Positions 42,746 through 50,931 of a stretch of 53,515 nucleotides of DNA are shown in pieces. The stretch is from Sulfurospirillum sp. SCADC (GTDB lineage Bacteria; Campylobacterota; Campylobacteria; Campylobacterales; Sulfurospirillaceae), in the NCBI RefSeq assembly GCF_000743525.1, contig NZ_JQGK01000020.1:1-53515 (forward strand). The letters are read 5' to 3'. The notes beneath the pieces were generated by a model. The model ran no database searches. It was given only the letters and a program-made list of their open reading frames with translations, and was not told the DNA's origin. Both the position numbers and the translations under genes were made by a program. The first letter of the stretch is position 1. Every line of letters starts with the position of its first letter.

Positions 42746-44179
42746 ATGAGTTGTTCTTGTACATCATCCACCAACACCCAAAATGAACTTCAAGCCAGCA
42801 TCATGCAAAAGATTAACAACCATCCTTGTTATTCTCAAGATGCCCACCAACATTATGCGCGTATCCATGTGGCAGTAGCCCCTGCATGTAACATCCAATG
42901 CAACTACTGCAACCGCAAGTACGACTGTTCCAACGAGAGTCGCCCGGGTGTTACGAGCTATAAACTAAGCCCAGAAGAGGCGGTGAAAAAAGTCTTACAT
43001 GTAGGCGGTCTGATCCAACAACTCAGCGTCGTAGGCATCGCAGGACCAGGCGATGGACTTGCCAATCCTAAGCAAACCTTTGAGACTTTTTCACTGCTTA
43101 AAAAGTACGCTCCTGACATCAAACTCTGTCTTTCCACGAACGGCTTGATGATCCATAAGCACATTGATGAGATTGCCAAGTACAACATCGAGCACGTGAC
43201 GGTGACACTGAACTCTGTTGATGAAACAGGTGAAATCGGCGCTAAAATCTACCCATGGGTTTTTTACGAACATAAAAAACACCGTGGTGTTGAGGGAGCT
43301 AAACTCCTCCTTGAGAAACAACTGCTTGGTATTCAAATGCTGGTTGAGCGAGGCATTTTAGTGAAAGTAAACTCGGTCTTAATCCCAGGTGTCAATGACG
43401 AGCACCTTCCGTTTGTGGCACGAAAAGTCAAAGAGTTGGGTGTTTTCATTCAAAACGTGATGCCTATCATCTCTAAACCAGAATACGGTACCAAATTTGG
43501 ACTGGACGGCGTTCCAAGTGCGACGCATAAACAGCTCATGAAAGCGCAAGAGGCGTGTGATGTCAATGTTAAATTGATGCGCCACTGCCGTCAATGTCGA
43601 GCAGACGCGGTGGGGCTTTTGGGCGAAGATCGAAGCGATGAATTTTTCAAAGAGAGTTTCGTGGACAAAAGCTTTGAAGAGCTCGCGCACCACTATAACC
43701 TAAACCAACGTATGAAAACGCATGAAAACATCGAAACATGGCGAAGAGCGCTTCGAGCAGCCAATGGTAAAATCAACCAAGAAGAAGCGACAAACAAAAA
43801 TGAACTCAGCTCCACAGGCGATACAATGCTTGTAGCCGTCACAACACGCGGAAATGGACTCATTAACGACCACTTTGGCAGTGCCAAAGAGTTTCTCATC
43901 TACGAAGCAGGCGATAAGGCGATCAAATTTATCATGCACCGTAAAGTCGAGAACTCGTACTGCATGGGTAAAGAGAACTGCAATGGAACGTATCCTATCG
44001 AAGAGATCAAAAACGCTCTCTCCGATTGCCATCTTCTCTTAACTCAAAAAATTGGCGAATGCCCACAAAAAGAGTTGGAGAGCATTCACCTTACCTGTGA
44101 TGAGAGTTTTGCGGATGAGCCTATTGAGATTTCTGTTCTAAAAGGTGTGCGTAAGCACTTCTTCACAGCCGCTTCCTAA
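42746..44179 (+). CDS. nifB: FeMo-co biosynthesis radical SAM protein NifB
   Basis: 477 residues. The radical SAM cluster motif is C48-x3-C52-x2-C55 (APACNIQCNYC), followed by the NifB-typical RKYDCSNESRPGVTS and the later HCRQCRADAVGLLGED. A NifX-like domain (~355-470; TTRGNGLINDHFGSAKEF) is fused at the C-terminus. NifB inserts carbide and fuses two [4Fe-4S] clusters into the [8Fe-9S-C] core. It is the first gene of the nifB-nifV operon. A near-match palindrome (42995-43004) encodes LHV. Confidence 0.95.
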   Translation: MSCSCTSSTNTQNELQASIMQKINNHPCYSQDAHQHYARIHVAVAPACNIQCNYCNRKYDCSNESRPGVTSYKLSPEEAVKKVLHVGGLIQQLSVVGIAGPGDGLANPKQTFETFSLLKKYAPDIKLCLSTNGLMIHKHIDEIAKYNIEHVTVTLNSVDETGEIGAKIYPWVFYEHKKHRGVEGAKLLLEKQLLGIQMLVERGILVKVNSVLIPGVNDEHLPFVARKVKELGVFIQNVMPIISKPEYGTKFGLDGVPSATHKQLMKAQEACDVNVKLMRHCRQCRADAVGLLGEDRSDEFFKESFVDKSFEELAHHYNLNQRMKTHENIETWRRALRAANGKINQEEATNKNELSSTGDTMLVAVTTRGNGLINDHFGSAKEFLIYEAGDKAIKFIMHRKVENSYCMGKENCNGTYPIEEIKNALSDCHLLLTQKIGECPQKELESIHLTCDESFADEPIEISVLKGVRKHFFTAAS

Positions 44180-44189
44180 GGAGCCTAGA

Positions 44190-45302
44190 ATGATTATCAA
44201 CGATACCACACTCAGAGATGGTGAACAAGCGCCGTATGTCGCGTTTAATACTGAAGAGAAGATTGCCATTGCGTCTGCACTTTATCTTGCAGGTGCGGAT
44301 GAGCTTGAAGTGGGTATTCCTGCGATGGGGGCGAAAGAGCAAGCCGATATCAAAGAGATCTTGGCTCTTGATCTGCCTCTTCGCATTATGAGTTGGAATC
44401 GTGCCACGATGGGTGACCTTGAAGCTTCACTCTCGTGTGGTTTAAAAGCCGTTGATCTCTCCATTCCTGTATCAGACATTCTCATTGAAGCAAAATTTGG
44501 AGGCGATAAAGCACGCCTCTTAAAAAACCTTGAAGAAGTTTTACATGTAAGCAAATCTGAGGGAATTTTTGCCTGCATTGGGGGTGAAGATAGCTCACGT
44601 GCAGACCTTGGATTTTTAAAAGAGGTGATGGAGTTAGGAGCCAGTGTGGGCGCCAATCGTTTTCGTTACTGCGACACCGTGGGCATTATGCGTCCGCATC
44701 AAATTTATGAGCACATCTCCTACCTCACGAGTCTCAATCTTTTAGAGATTGAAATGCACACGCACAATGACTTTGGTATGGCAACGGCAAATGCGATTAG
44801 TGGACTGGAAGCGGGTGCGATGAGTGTCAATACAACGGTTATTGGCTTGGGTGAACGCGCTGGAAATGCGAGTTTTGAGCAGGTTCTCATGAGCCTTGCC
44901 CACCTCTTTGGCGAAGAGCGCATCATCAACCCAGACGCACTCAAACACGTGGTTCAATTGGTTGAAAAAGCCTCGAACCAAAGTATCTCTGCTACGATGC
45001 CGATTGTGGGTAAAAACATCTTTTCACACGAATCGGGCATCCATGTCAATGGCATGATCAAACACGACAAAGCCTACGAAGCCTTTACGCCTCAAAGTGT
45101 AGGCATGACGCGAAGTTATCCGATAGGCAAACATTCAGGCAGTTCAACTCTTTTGTATCATTTGCGTGCCATGGGCTACGAGCCTGAAAACGCAGTTATC
45201 AATAAAATGCTTCCCAAGGTGCGTGAAATGGTCACAAATCGCAAAAAAGTTCTCAACAAGAAGGAGCTAAAAGCGCTCTATATCGCTTCTAAAGCGGGAT
45301 AA
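44190..45302 (+). CDS. nifV: Homocitrate synthase NifV
   Basis: 370 residues of the DRE-TIM family: NDTTLRDGEQAPYVAF, EMHTHNDFGMATANAIS and FSHESGIHVNGMIKHD. It condenses acetyl-CoA and 2-oxoglutarate to homocitrate, the organic ligand of FeMo-co. AAGGAG precedes the ATG at 44190, 10 bp after nifB. A palindrome (44541-44550) encodes LHV in EEVLHVSKSEG. Confidence 0.95.
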   Translation: MIINDTTLRDGEQAPYVAFNTEEKIAIASALYLAGADELEVGIPAMGAKEQADIKEILALDLPLRIMSWNRATMGDLEASLSCGLKAVDLSIPVSDILIEAKFGGDKARLLKNLEEVLHVSKSEGIFACIGGEDSSRADLGFLKEVMELGASVGANRFRYCDTVGIMRPHQIYEHISYLTSLNLLEIEMHTHNDFGMATANAISGLEAGAMSVNTTVIGLGERAGNASFEQVLMSLAHLFGEERIINPDALKHVVQLVEKASNQSISATMPIVGKNIFSHESGIHVNGMIKHDKAYEAFTPQSVGMTRSYPIGKHSGSSTLLYHLRAMGYEPENAVINKMLPKVREMVTNRKKVLNKKELKALYIASKAG

Positions 45303-45306
45303 ATCA

Positions 45307-45564
45307 ATGCAAGAGTACGCCTCTAAAATCATCTGTGAATGCGGTCAAAAGAGCATCCAAGATGCTATTGATATTTTTAAATCCACCACCCTGCCCTATA
45401 AAAAAGCCAAAAAACTGGTCACAGAATGCAATCAAACCTGTTGTCGTAGACCTTTGATGGCGCTGTTTAATATGGTAGAATTTGGTGAAATTGATTACGA
45501 AGAGATTGCCTTTTTGATCGATCAGAAAAACAGCCGATTTGAAGCAGGAGAGCATGATGAGTGA
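45307..45564 (+). CDS. BFD-like small Cys-rich protein in the nifB-nifV operon
   Basis: 85 residues with Cys10-x-Cys12 (IICECGQKSIQDAI) and Cys41-x3-Cys45-Cys46 (ECNQTCCRRP). The order and helical pattern resemble the BFD [2Fe-2S] fold (C-x-C ... C-x2-C), although the second pair is spaced differently. It may bind an iron-sulfur cluster for cofactor assembly. It lies 4 bp after nifV and overlaps the LRR gene by 8 bp. The assignment is tentative. Confidence 0.55.
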   Translation: MQEYASKIICECGQKSIQDAIDIFKSTTLPYKKAKKLVTECNQTCCRRPLMALFNMVEFGEIDYEEIAFLIDQKNSRFEAGEHDE

Positions 45565-46552
45565 GCGTATTCGTGATTTTGCACAGTGGATTAAATCTCA
45601 AGGGTTGGAACATACGCTGCCTCGTGAACTCTCCAAGCTTGAAAGCCTTACAACCCTTGATCTCAGTCGCAAAAAGCTCAAAAGCTTGCCTGAGAGCATT
45701 GGAGCACTCCAGAACCTGAGCATTCTCAAAATCTCAGGCAATCGCCTCAGCGAGCTTCCCAAAGACATCTGTTCGCTTACAAACCTCCGTAATTTACAGT
45801 GTGAAAACAACCTTTTGCAAACGCTTCCTGAAAACTTTGGCGCGCTTCGCTCTTTGGTCATTTTAAATCTCAATGGAAACCAACTCAGTTCCCTGCCACA
45901 AAGCTTTTACGATCTGACAAACCTTACGCGTCTTACCCTTGCCGTAAACCGTCTAAGCCACCTTGATCTGGCATTTAAAAACCTCAAAAAACTTTTACAT
46001 GTAAGCTTGGATACGAACTATTTTGAGTCTCTTCCTGAAGTCTTTGGCGCGATGCAATCGCTCTATTATCTGGATCTTTCGTTCAATAAACTCACCACCT
46101 TGCCCCAATCTCTCGGTGAAATCAAAGAGCTTGAAACGCTCATTTTAGAGGGCAACCTTTTGCAAAACCTTCCTTCCCTCGAAGCGCACGATATGCTGGT
46201 CAAACTCAATCTTGCGTCCAACCATCTCACCTCCATCGACTTTGATCTTTCCAAATTAGAAGATTTGCAAATCCTCTCACTGGAAAACAATCTGCTTGAA
46301 CAGGTTCCAACCGCACTGTGCACGCTTGCAAAACTCACCTCGCTCGATCTGAGTGCCAACCGCCTTAGCACGCTTCCTGAGTGCATCGGCAACCTTAGCA
46401 GTCTTTACGAACTTGATGTTGAAGCGAACCTCTTAAGCACGCTTCCAGACTCCATCCAAAACCTAACCCACCTTAAAACACTTTTTATCGCCAACAACCA
46501 TGATTTGAAAAAGCCCGATATTCCCTCCTTAGAGTACTGCGACGTTGAATAA
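45557..46552 (+). CDS. Leucine-rich repeat protein at the end of the nifBV operon
   Basis: 331 residues, about twelve LRRs of ~23 residues (for example LTTLDLSRKKLKSLPESIG). LRR proteins bind other proteins; no enzymatic domain or signal peptide is seen. Its start overlaps the preceding gene (AGGAG six bases before ATG 45557), so it is coupled to the nif operon. LRR-type genes occur near nifB in some diazotrophs (lrvA in Azotobacter is an iron-sulfur LRV protein), but this one is a plain LRR. A palindrome (45995-46004) encodes LHV inside one repeat. Confidence 0.8.
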   Translation: MSERIRDFAQWIKSQGLEHTLPRELSKLESLTTLDLSRKKLKSLPESIGALQNLSILKISGNRLSELPKDICSLTNLRNLQCENNLLQTLPENFGALRSLVILNLNGNQLSSLPQSFYDLTNLTRLTLAVNRLSHLDLAFKNLKKLLHVSLDTNYFESLPEVFGAMQSLYYLDLSFNKLTTLPQSLGEIKELETLILEGNLLQNLPSLEAHDMLVKLNLASNHLTSIDFDLSKLEDLQILSLENNLLEQVPTALCTLAKLTSLDLSANRLSTLPECIGNLSSLYELDVEANLLSTLPDSIQNLTHLKTLFIANNHDLKKPDIPSLEYCDVE

Positions 46553-46587
46553 GGATATTTTAACTCCCTCTTGGCTACCATATAAGA

Positions 46588-47250
46588 ATGACTCAGATTG
46601 AAAAAATACGGCTTTTAAAACTTTTATACCAGTACCGAGCCATGGGATTTGAATTTTTCCAAGAGTATCGACCCCTCTCTTTGAGCAAGCAACCCACCCT
46701 CTCGAACAACTTAGAAGAGCTTAAAAGCAGCGCGTTACAGTGCCATCTCTGCGCTTTAGCCAAAAGTCGTAAAAATGTCATTTTTGGTGCGGGTAACCTG
46801 CATGCCAAAGTGATGTTCATCGGAGATAACCCTGGTGTCAGCGAAGATGAAACCGGCATGCTATATACTGGCAAAAGTGGTGAATTGCTGGCAAATATGA
46901 TCGAAAAAGTTCTGTTGATCCCTAAAGAAGAGGTCTATGTGACCACGATTTTGAAGTGTAAAACGCCTGACAATCGTGTTCCAACACCTGAAGAAGTTGC
47001 CTGTTGTAAACCCTATGTGATGCAACAGATCCAAACGATTCGACCTAAAATTATTGTTACCCTTGGATCTGTGAGTTTTCATCATCTTACAGGTGAGTAT
47101 GATACACCTATCGATAAAATACGAGGATCGGTGCTCAATTTTGGTGAAGCCAAATTGATCCCAACGTTCCATCCCAGTTTTTTACTGCGAAACCCCAGTA
47201 GCAAAAAAGAGGTTTTTGCAGATATGCTAAAAATAAGGAGCATGTTATGA
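46588..47250 (+). CDS. Family 4 uracil-DNA glycosylase
   Basis: 220 residues. The [4Fe-4S] ligands include CHLC near the N-terminus and Cys in LKCKTP and EEVACC. The water-activating motif region is MFIGDNPGVSEDETG, and the DNA-binding His is in HPSFLLRNP. It removes uracil from DNA. It overlaps the downstream lipoprotein gene by 4 bp. The upstream ribosome site is weak. Confidence 0.85.
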   Translation: MTQIEKIRLLKLLYQYRAMGFEFFQEYRPLSLSKQPTLSNNLEELKSSALQCHLCALAKSRKNVIFGAGNLHAKVMFIGDNPGVSEDETGMLYTGKSGELLANMIEKVLLIPKEEVYVTTILKCKTPDNRVPTPEEVACCKPYVMQQIQTIRPKIIVTLGSVSFHHLTGEYDTPIDKIRGSVLNFGEAKLIPTFHPSFLLRNPSSKKEVFADMLKIRSML

Positions 47251-48554
47251 AATTTTGGTTGCCCCTAACCCTCAGTTTATTTCTTTTTGCAGGATGTACC
47301 GCTACAAGCCAAGCACCCGCACCCTATAAACCAACCACTTTCAATATCTCTGCTAACGCTAAAAAAGGCGCAGCGATCAATCAAAAAAGCACCGCAACCT
47401 ACCCAGGTTCTGAACAACAAAAATCATCTACTCCCGCTTCAAGCGTCGTAGAAGCACCCGTTGTGATCAATGACACAACCATCAAATCAACCACGCTTGC
47501 CATGGCAACACCAACGCCGCCTAGCACCAGTGTTACTCCCACGTCACCTTCATCCATGAACGATGAAAGTGAGTCTGCGTTGACACCGATTATTGCGACA
47601 CCGATGCCAAAACCACTCAATGATGATAGCACGATGATTAAGATCGCCGTTTTGGTACCTCAAAAAACCATTAAAAAATATGCTATTACCTCTGTAAACT
47701 CGGTTATTTCCTATCTTTTGTATAAAAACTACTACTTTGATCTGAACGTCTTTAACTCAGGCGATGAAAAAGAGGAGTCGATTGCCAAAGCGCTCTTGGA
47801 CATTCAAGCAGGCGGATACCACTACATCATCGCACCTGTCACGAGCGAAGGTGCTAACATTATCGCCAGTCGTGTCACAGACACCCTTGTCTTCATCCCG
47901 ACACTGCACAGCTCCAATGTACGAAGTTCTGGATCGAATATGATCTTTGGAGGGATTGATTATGACCAACAAATCGCCCTTTTGGCAGGAAAAGCCAACG
48001 AGAGAGTCGGCACCTTTGAAGATGGCAGTAGCCTGAGTTACCAACTCAATGCGTTGGTTAAAAAAAACAGCAATCGTGTGGTGTATGAAAAACGTGTCGA
48101 GAGCCCTAAAGCAAACTTCAAACAGATGTTTAAAGGCAATGGAGCACTCAATAACACCTCACTTTATCTCAACACACAGCTTGTAACGTCAAGCCTCATT
48201 GCATCGCAACTTCGCTCCAACGACATTCGTCCCTACATGCTTCTTTCAACCCAAGTCAACTACAATCCACTGCTTTTAACGCTAACACAGTACGAAGATC
48301 GCGATCAAATGTACATCGCAAACTCTATCCAAAAAGCACCTGCAGCGCTAGAAGAGATCAACACGATGTTTGGACATGACATCGTCTATGACTGGGTCAA
48401 TTACTCAACGTCCATTGGTGCGGATTATCTGTGTCAGCAGTTCTTCAATGGAACCATTGAGCGCACCTTCAAAGAGACCATCACCGGAAACCAAGTGGTC
48501 TATAACACCGCACTCTACCAACCCGGTCGCAATGAATTTATTCGCGGAAATTAA
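47247..48554 (+). CDS. Lipoprotein with periplasmic-binding-like fold
   Basis: 435 residues: lipobox LFAGC (Cys16), a Ser/Thr/Pro-rich linker (~20-125), then a domain reminiscent of type I periplasmic-binding proteins or the LppC/LpoA N-terminal fold (IKIAVLVPQKTIKKYA, GYHYIIAPVTSEGANII, FIPTLHSSNV). An activator of cell-wall synthesis is possible but unproven. It is coupled to the glycosylase gene (ATGA). Confidence 0.65.
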   Translation: MKFWLPLTLSLFLFAGCTATSQAPAPYKPTTFNISANAKKGAAINQKSTATYPGSEQQKSSTPASSVVEAPVVINDTTIKSTTLAMATPTPPSTSVTPTSPSSMNDESESALTPIIATPMPKPLNDDSTMIKIAVLVPQKTIKKYAITSVNSVISYLLYKNYYFDLNVFNSGDEKEESIAKALLDIQAGGYHYIIAPVTSEGANIIASRVTDTLVFIPTLHSSNVRSSGSNMIFGGIDYDQQIALLAGKANERVGTFEDGSSLSYQLNALVKKNSNRVVYEKRVESPKANFKQMFKGNGALNNTSLYLNTQLVTSSLIASQLRSNDIRPYMLLSTQVNYNPLLLTLTQYEDRDQMYIANSIQKAPAALEEINTMFGHDIVYDWVNYSTSIGADYLCQQFFNGTIERTFKETITGNQVVYNTALYQPGRNEFIRGN

Positions 48555-48640
48555 ATAAAGCACTAAAGGTGCGTGGGCTTTCTACCGAAGAAAACTTAGT
48601 GTTAACGTAGTTTTTGAAGCTTTGCTTTAAAAACGTGTCA

Positions 48641-48659
48641 AGAGTTTTGTAAAAACTCT
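48641..48659. terminator. Hairpin at the end of the deformylase-thioesterase operon
   Basis: AGAGTTTT/AAAACTCT with a 3-nt loop, overlapping the thioesterase stop codon and lying between convergent genes. No strong T tract follows. Confidence 0.45.
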
Positions 48660-49032
48660 AAATGAAAAAGCCTCTAAAAAAGGCTTTTGTCTCTTCGTCT
48701 ATTTTGCAAGGTTTTCCCTCTTTGACATACGCAAGTGTAGAGGTCATCGTAAAGAGTTTGACCTCTTCTCTCCACACCTCTTGTTTTAAAATCAGTGAAG
48801 CGTTTTTAAGCAAAAGTAATTCTGTTTTTACGTCGATCAGATCGCCTAATTTGGCAGGCTGTATAAAGTCAGCTTCGAGATGTTTCACTACAAAATGCCC
48901 ACCATTCACAGCAGGACTAAGTCCTTTTTCATAAAAAAGATCACTCCTAGCACGCTCACAAAATTTGAGGTAATTGGCATGGTAAACCACACCACCAGCA
49001 TCGGTATCATCGTAATATATACGTGTTTTCAA
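48658..49032 (-). CDS. ybgC: YbgC-family acyl-CoA thioesterase
   Basis: 124 residues of the hotdog fold: YYDDTDAGGVVYHANYLKFC holds the catalytic Asp, followed by RARSDLFYEKG. It hydrolyses short or long acyl-CoA or acyl-ACP. The start is TTG, overlapping the deformylase stop (TTGA), with GGAG upstream. Tol-Pal genes, its usual neighbours in other bacteria, are absent here. Confidence 0.85.
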   Translation of the reverse strand: MKTRIYYDDTDAGGVVYHANYLKFCERARSDLFYEKGLSPAVNGGHFVVKHLEADFIQPAKLGDLIDVKTELLLLKNASLILKQEVWREEVKLFTMTSTLAYVKEGKPCKIDEETKAFFRGFFI

Positions 49033-49574
49033 ACTTTCTCTCCTTTCGTTTTTCCTATGATGCGTTGGTACTCTTTTTCCATGACCACATCATACGTAGA
49101 TTCCACCCTATCAATAAACACTTTTCCCATTAAATGGTCAAACTCATGCTGAAAGACACGCGCTACAAAATCGCTGTAGATGACCGTGTGTTCTTCGCCA
49201 TCTCTATCCGTATACAAAACCTCAACTTCGCTGTAACGCGGTACCTGCGCTCTGATGCCTGGCAAGCTCAAACACCCTTCCCAATCTTTGATAATTTTAT
49301 GCGAGTGCGAAAGTATTTTAGGGTTAATAAGGGCTGTTGGCTCCATCGTAGGCGCATTGGGGTAGCGTTCACTTGGTTCTGATGCAATGATCACAATCGC
49401 TTGAGCGCAATTCACTTGCGGTGCGGCAATTCCAACACCTTTTGAGGCTTTACATGTAAAGATCATATCGTCGATCAATGTTTGAATTTCCACATCGTGG
49501 ACATCTTCCACTTTGGCTGCGACGCTACGTATGACATCCGATCCAAGTTGGTAAATTTCACGTAGATTTGCCAT
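49029..49574 (-). CDS. def: Peptide deformylase
   Basis: 181 residues with the three family motifs: GIAAPQV, EGCLSLPG and HEFDHLMG (metal ligands Cys and two His; catalytic Glu). It removes the N-formyl group from new proteins. A palindrome (49450-49459) encodes FTCK in IFTCKASKGVGIAAP, directly before motif 1, where other deformylases have variable residues. It is coupled to ybgC. Confidence 0.95.
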   Translation of the reverse strand: MANLREIYQLGSDVIRSVAAKVEDVHDVEIQTLIDDMIFTCKASKGVGIAAPQVNCAQAIVIIASEPSERYPNAPTMEPTALINPKILSHSHKIIKDWEGCLSLPGIRAQVPRYSEVEVLYTDRDGEEHTVIYSDFVARVFQHEFDHLMGKVFIDRVESTYDVVMEKEYQRIIGKTKGEKV

Positions 49575-49705
49575 GTCTGTTTCTTCTTTGGTACTTAAAA
49601 TTATGGGTAATTTAGCATATTCGCACTTTAAAGAGCGTTATTTTAAGCAACAAGACCATGCACGTGTGTTAGAGTTTTATAAAATTATCCTAAAGGTAAA
49701 AGACC

Positions 49706-50098
49706 ATGCACACGCTCCTCAAAGCTCTTTTGGTAGCATTTCTTGGCATCACAGCACTTCACGCTAGCTTTTTAGAAGAAGAAAGCGTCAGAGCGGTTAA
49801 AGAAAAAAAGCTGATTCTTGTCAACATTGTACGCGATGACTGCCCTTACTGTCGGAAAATGCAACGCGAAATTTTCAACAACCCTGCCTACAAAAAGCAG
49901 ATAGACCAAAAGTTCGTTTTTGTCTCCATCGACCAAGATGATCCCACCTTGCCTCAAGATTTGCACACCAAATACGTCCCTGCCAACGCCATCCTCTCAC
50001 CATCGCGCCACACCATCATCGAAGGCTACACCGGCTATATGGACCCAGCCTCGTTTATGAATGTTTTAGAGAAAGCCTATAAGGCAGAATTCAAATAA
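49706..50098 (+). CDS. Periplasmic thioredoxin-fold protein
   Basis: 130 residues: signal peptide (LLKALLVAFLGITALHAS), a thioredoxin-like domain with the redox motif CPYC (RDDCPYCRKMQRE) and the segment KYVPANAIL at the cis-Pro loop position. It likely acts on disulfides in the periplasm (SoxW/DsbD-gamma-like). No partner gene is adjacent. Confidence 0.8.
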   Translation: MHTLLKALLVAFLGITALHASFLEEESVRAVKEKKLILVNIVRDDCPYCRKMQREIFNNPAYKKQIDQKFVFVSIDQDDPTLPQDLHTKYVPANAILSPSRHTIIEGYTGYMDPASFMNVLEKAYKAEFK

Positions 50099-50162
50099 TG
50101 TGACACTCAAAGGTGAAATGAAGTACAATGTCGCACTGACATAAAAACCTAAAAGGCAAGCC

Positions 50163-50471
50163 TTGAAAAAGATATTTCACCTCCACGTTGAAAACAAAAA
50201 CAGCGACCGACTCGTAGAGTCCATCAAACATGAAATTCGTAAATACATCAAACGTGAACGCACTAAAAAGACACCCGAAGGGTTCCATTTCTGGGACTTT
50301 GACTGCAAATTCGGCGAAAGTGCACAAAATGCACAAGCCGTTCACCAAGCCGATCTTGGCGAAGAAATCGACAAAGCACACAGCGCAAAATGGAGCGAGT
50401 GTTACATCGAGATCATCGCTAAACCTGCCAAAAAACCTGTCGCTGCTGCTAAGGAAAAAGAGACAAAATAA
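50163..50471 (+). CDS. DUF6172-like small protein
   Basis: 102 residues, TTG start with AAGG upstream. The central EIRKYIKRERTKKTPEGFHF then WDFDCKFG matches a small uncharacterised family I recall as DUF6172. It has a Lys/Ala-rich C-terminal tail. The function is unknown. Confidence 0.6.
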   Translation: MKKIFHLHVENKNSDRLVESIKHEIRKYIKRERTKKTPEGFHFWDFDCKFGESAQNAQAVHQADLGEEIDKAHSAKWSECYIEIIAKPAKKPVAAAKEKETK

Positions 50472-50473
50472 TC

Positions 50474-50517
50474 TTTACATGTAAAGTAAAAGCGAAACGC
50501 TACACTTTACATGTAAA
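50474..50517. repeat. Two palindromes forming a larger imperfect inverted repeat
   Basis: Cores at 50475-50484 and 50507-50516 flank an inner AGCG/CGCT stem, so the whole region can fold as one imperfect hairpin. It follows the DUF6172-like stop and could terminate that transcript. Confidence 0.65.
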
Positions 50518-50625
50518 CTACTTTCCTTCAATTTTCTCCATTACTCTTCTTTAGTTTTGCACAATATATTTGACATTTATACATTAAAATTATAAAATGT
50601 CTAAAATATTAGTCAAGGAACTATT

Positions 50626-50886
50626 ATGGACTTAAGAGAGTTTGGCACTCACATGGCACACCTTCGCAAAGCAAAAAAAGTATCGCAAGAGCAACTCTCC
50701 CGCGACCTTTCTATTTCACGTGCTACCATTAGCTCACTTGAAAATGGAATTAACTCTAATGTAGGCATAAAAACCGTACTACATATCCTTGACTACTTAG
50801 GGTATGAGCTTACATGTAAAGAAAAATCACCCTTCCCTACGTTTGAGGAGTTAAGAGATGAAAGAGTTCGTGAGTTACAAAAATAA
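50626..50886 (+). CDS. XRE/HipB-like helix-turn-helix regulator
   Basis: 86 residues with an XRE-type HTH (LRKAKKVSQEQLSRDLSISR then ATISSLENG) over residues ~10-65. No HipA-like toxin follows; the next gene is a membrane methyltransferase. A palindrome (50810-50819) encodes LTCK in YELTCKEKS, and another copy (50888-50897) directly follows the stop. AAGGA precedes the ATG. Confidence 0.75.
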   Translation: MDLREFGTHMAHLRKAKKVSQEQLSRDLSISRATISSLENGINSNVGIKTVLHILDYLGYELTCKEKSPFPTFEELRDERVRELQK

Positions 50887-50931
50887 CTTACATGTAAAGC
50901 GTTTTGAGTTGTTTAAAAAGGACAATGTGCC

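Larger units (their letters stand above)
741..50897. repeat. Dispersed TTACATGTAA palindrome family (31 exact copies)
   Basis: Exact core start positions: 743, 1705, 4223, 5219, 6414, 8236, 9212, 12740, 13267, 15320, 19788, 20624, 21169, 22733, 23064, 27655, 27676, 29621, 29640, 31429, 32435, 33408, 35341, 39048, 44541, 45995, 49450, 50475, 50507, 50810 and 50888. TTACATGTAG variants are at 36294 and 42995. Most copies extend to TTTACATGTAAA or CTTTACATGTAAAG. Seventeen are intergenic and fourteen are inside genes. None occurs in the AT-rich island after 51,400. Confidence 0.9.

Noticed and set aside
42746-45302. nifHDK or nifA hidden near nifB
   Set aside because: No protein with the Fe-protein P-loop, MoFe-protein motifs or AAA+ activator domains is encoded in the window.
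741-50897. TTACATGTAA copies as ends of insertion sequences or MITEs
   Set aside because: Copies occur singly inside intact genes in frame, with no target duplications, no conserved sequence beyond about 14 bp, and no transposase in the window.
741-50897. CRISPR array from repeated palindromes
   Set aside because: Spacing is irregular (hundreds to thousands of bases) and the repeat is only 10-14 bp; no cas genes are present.
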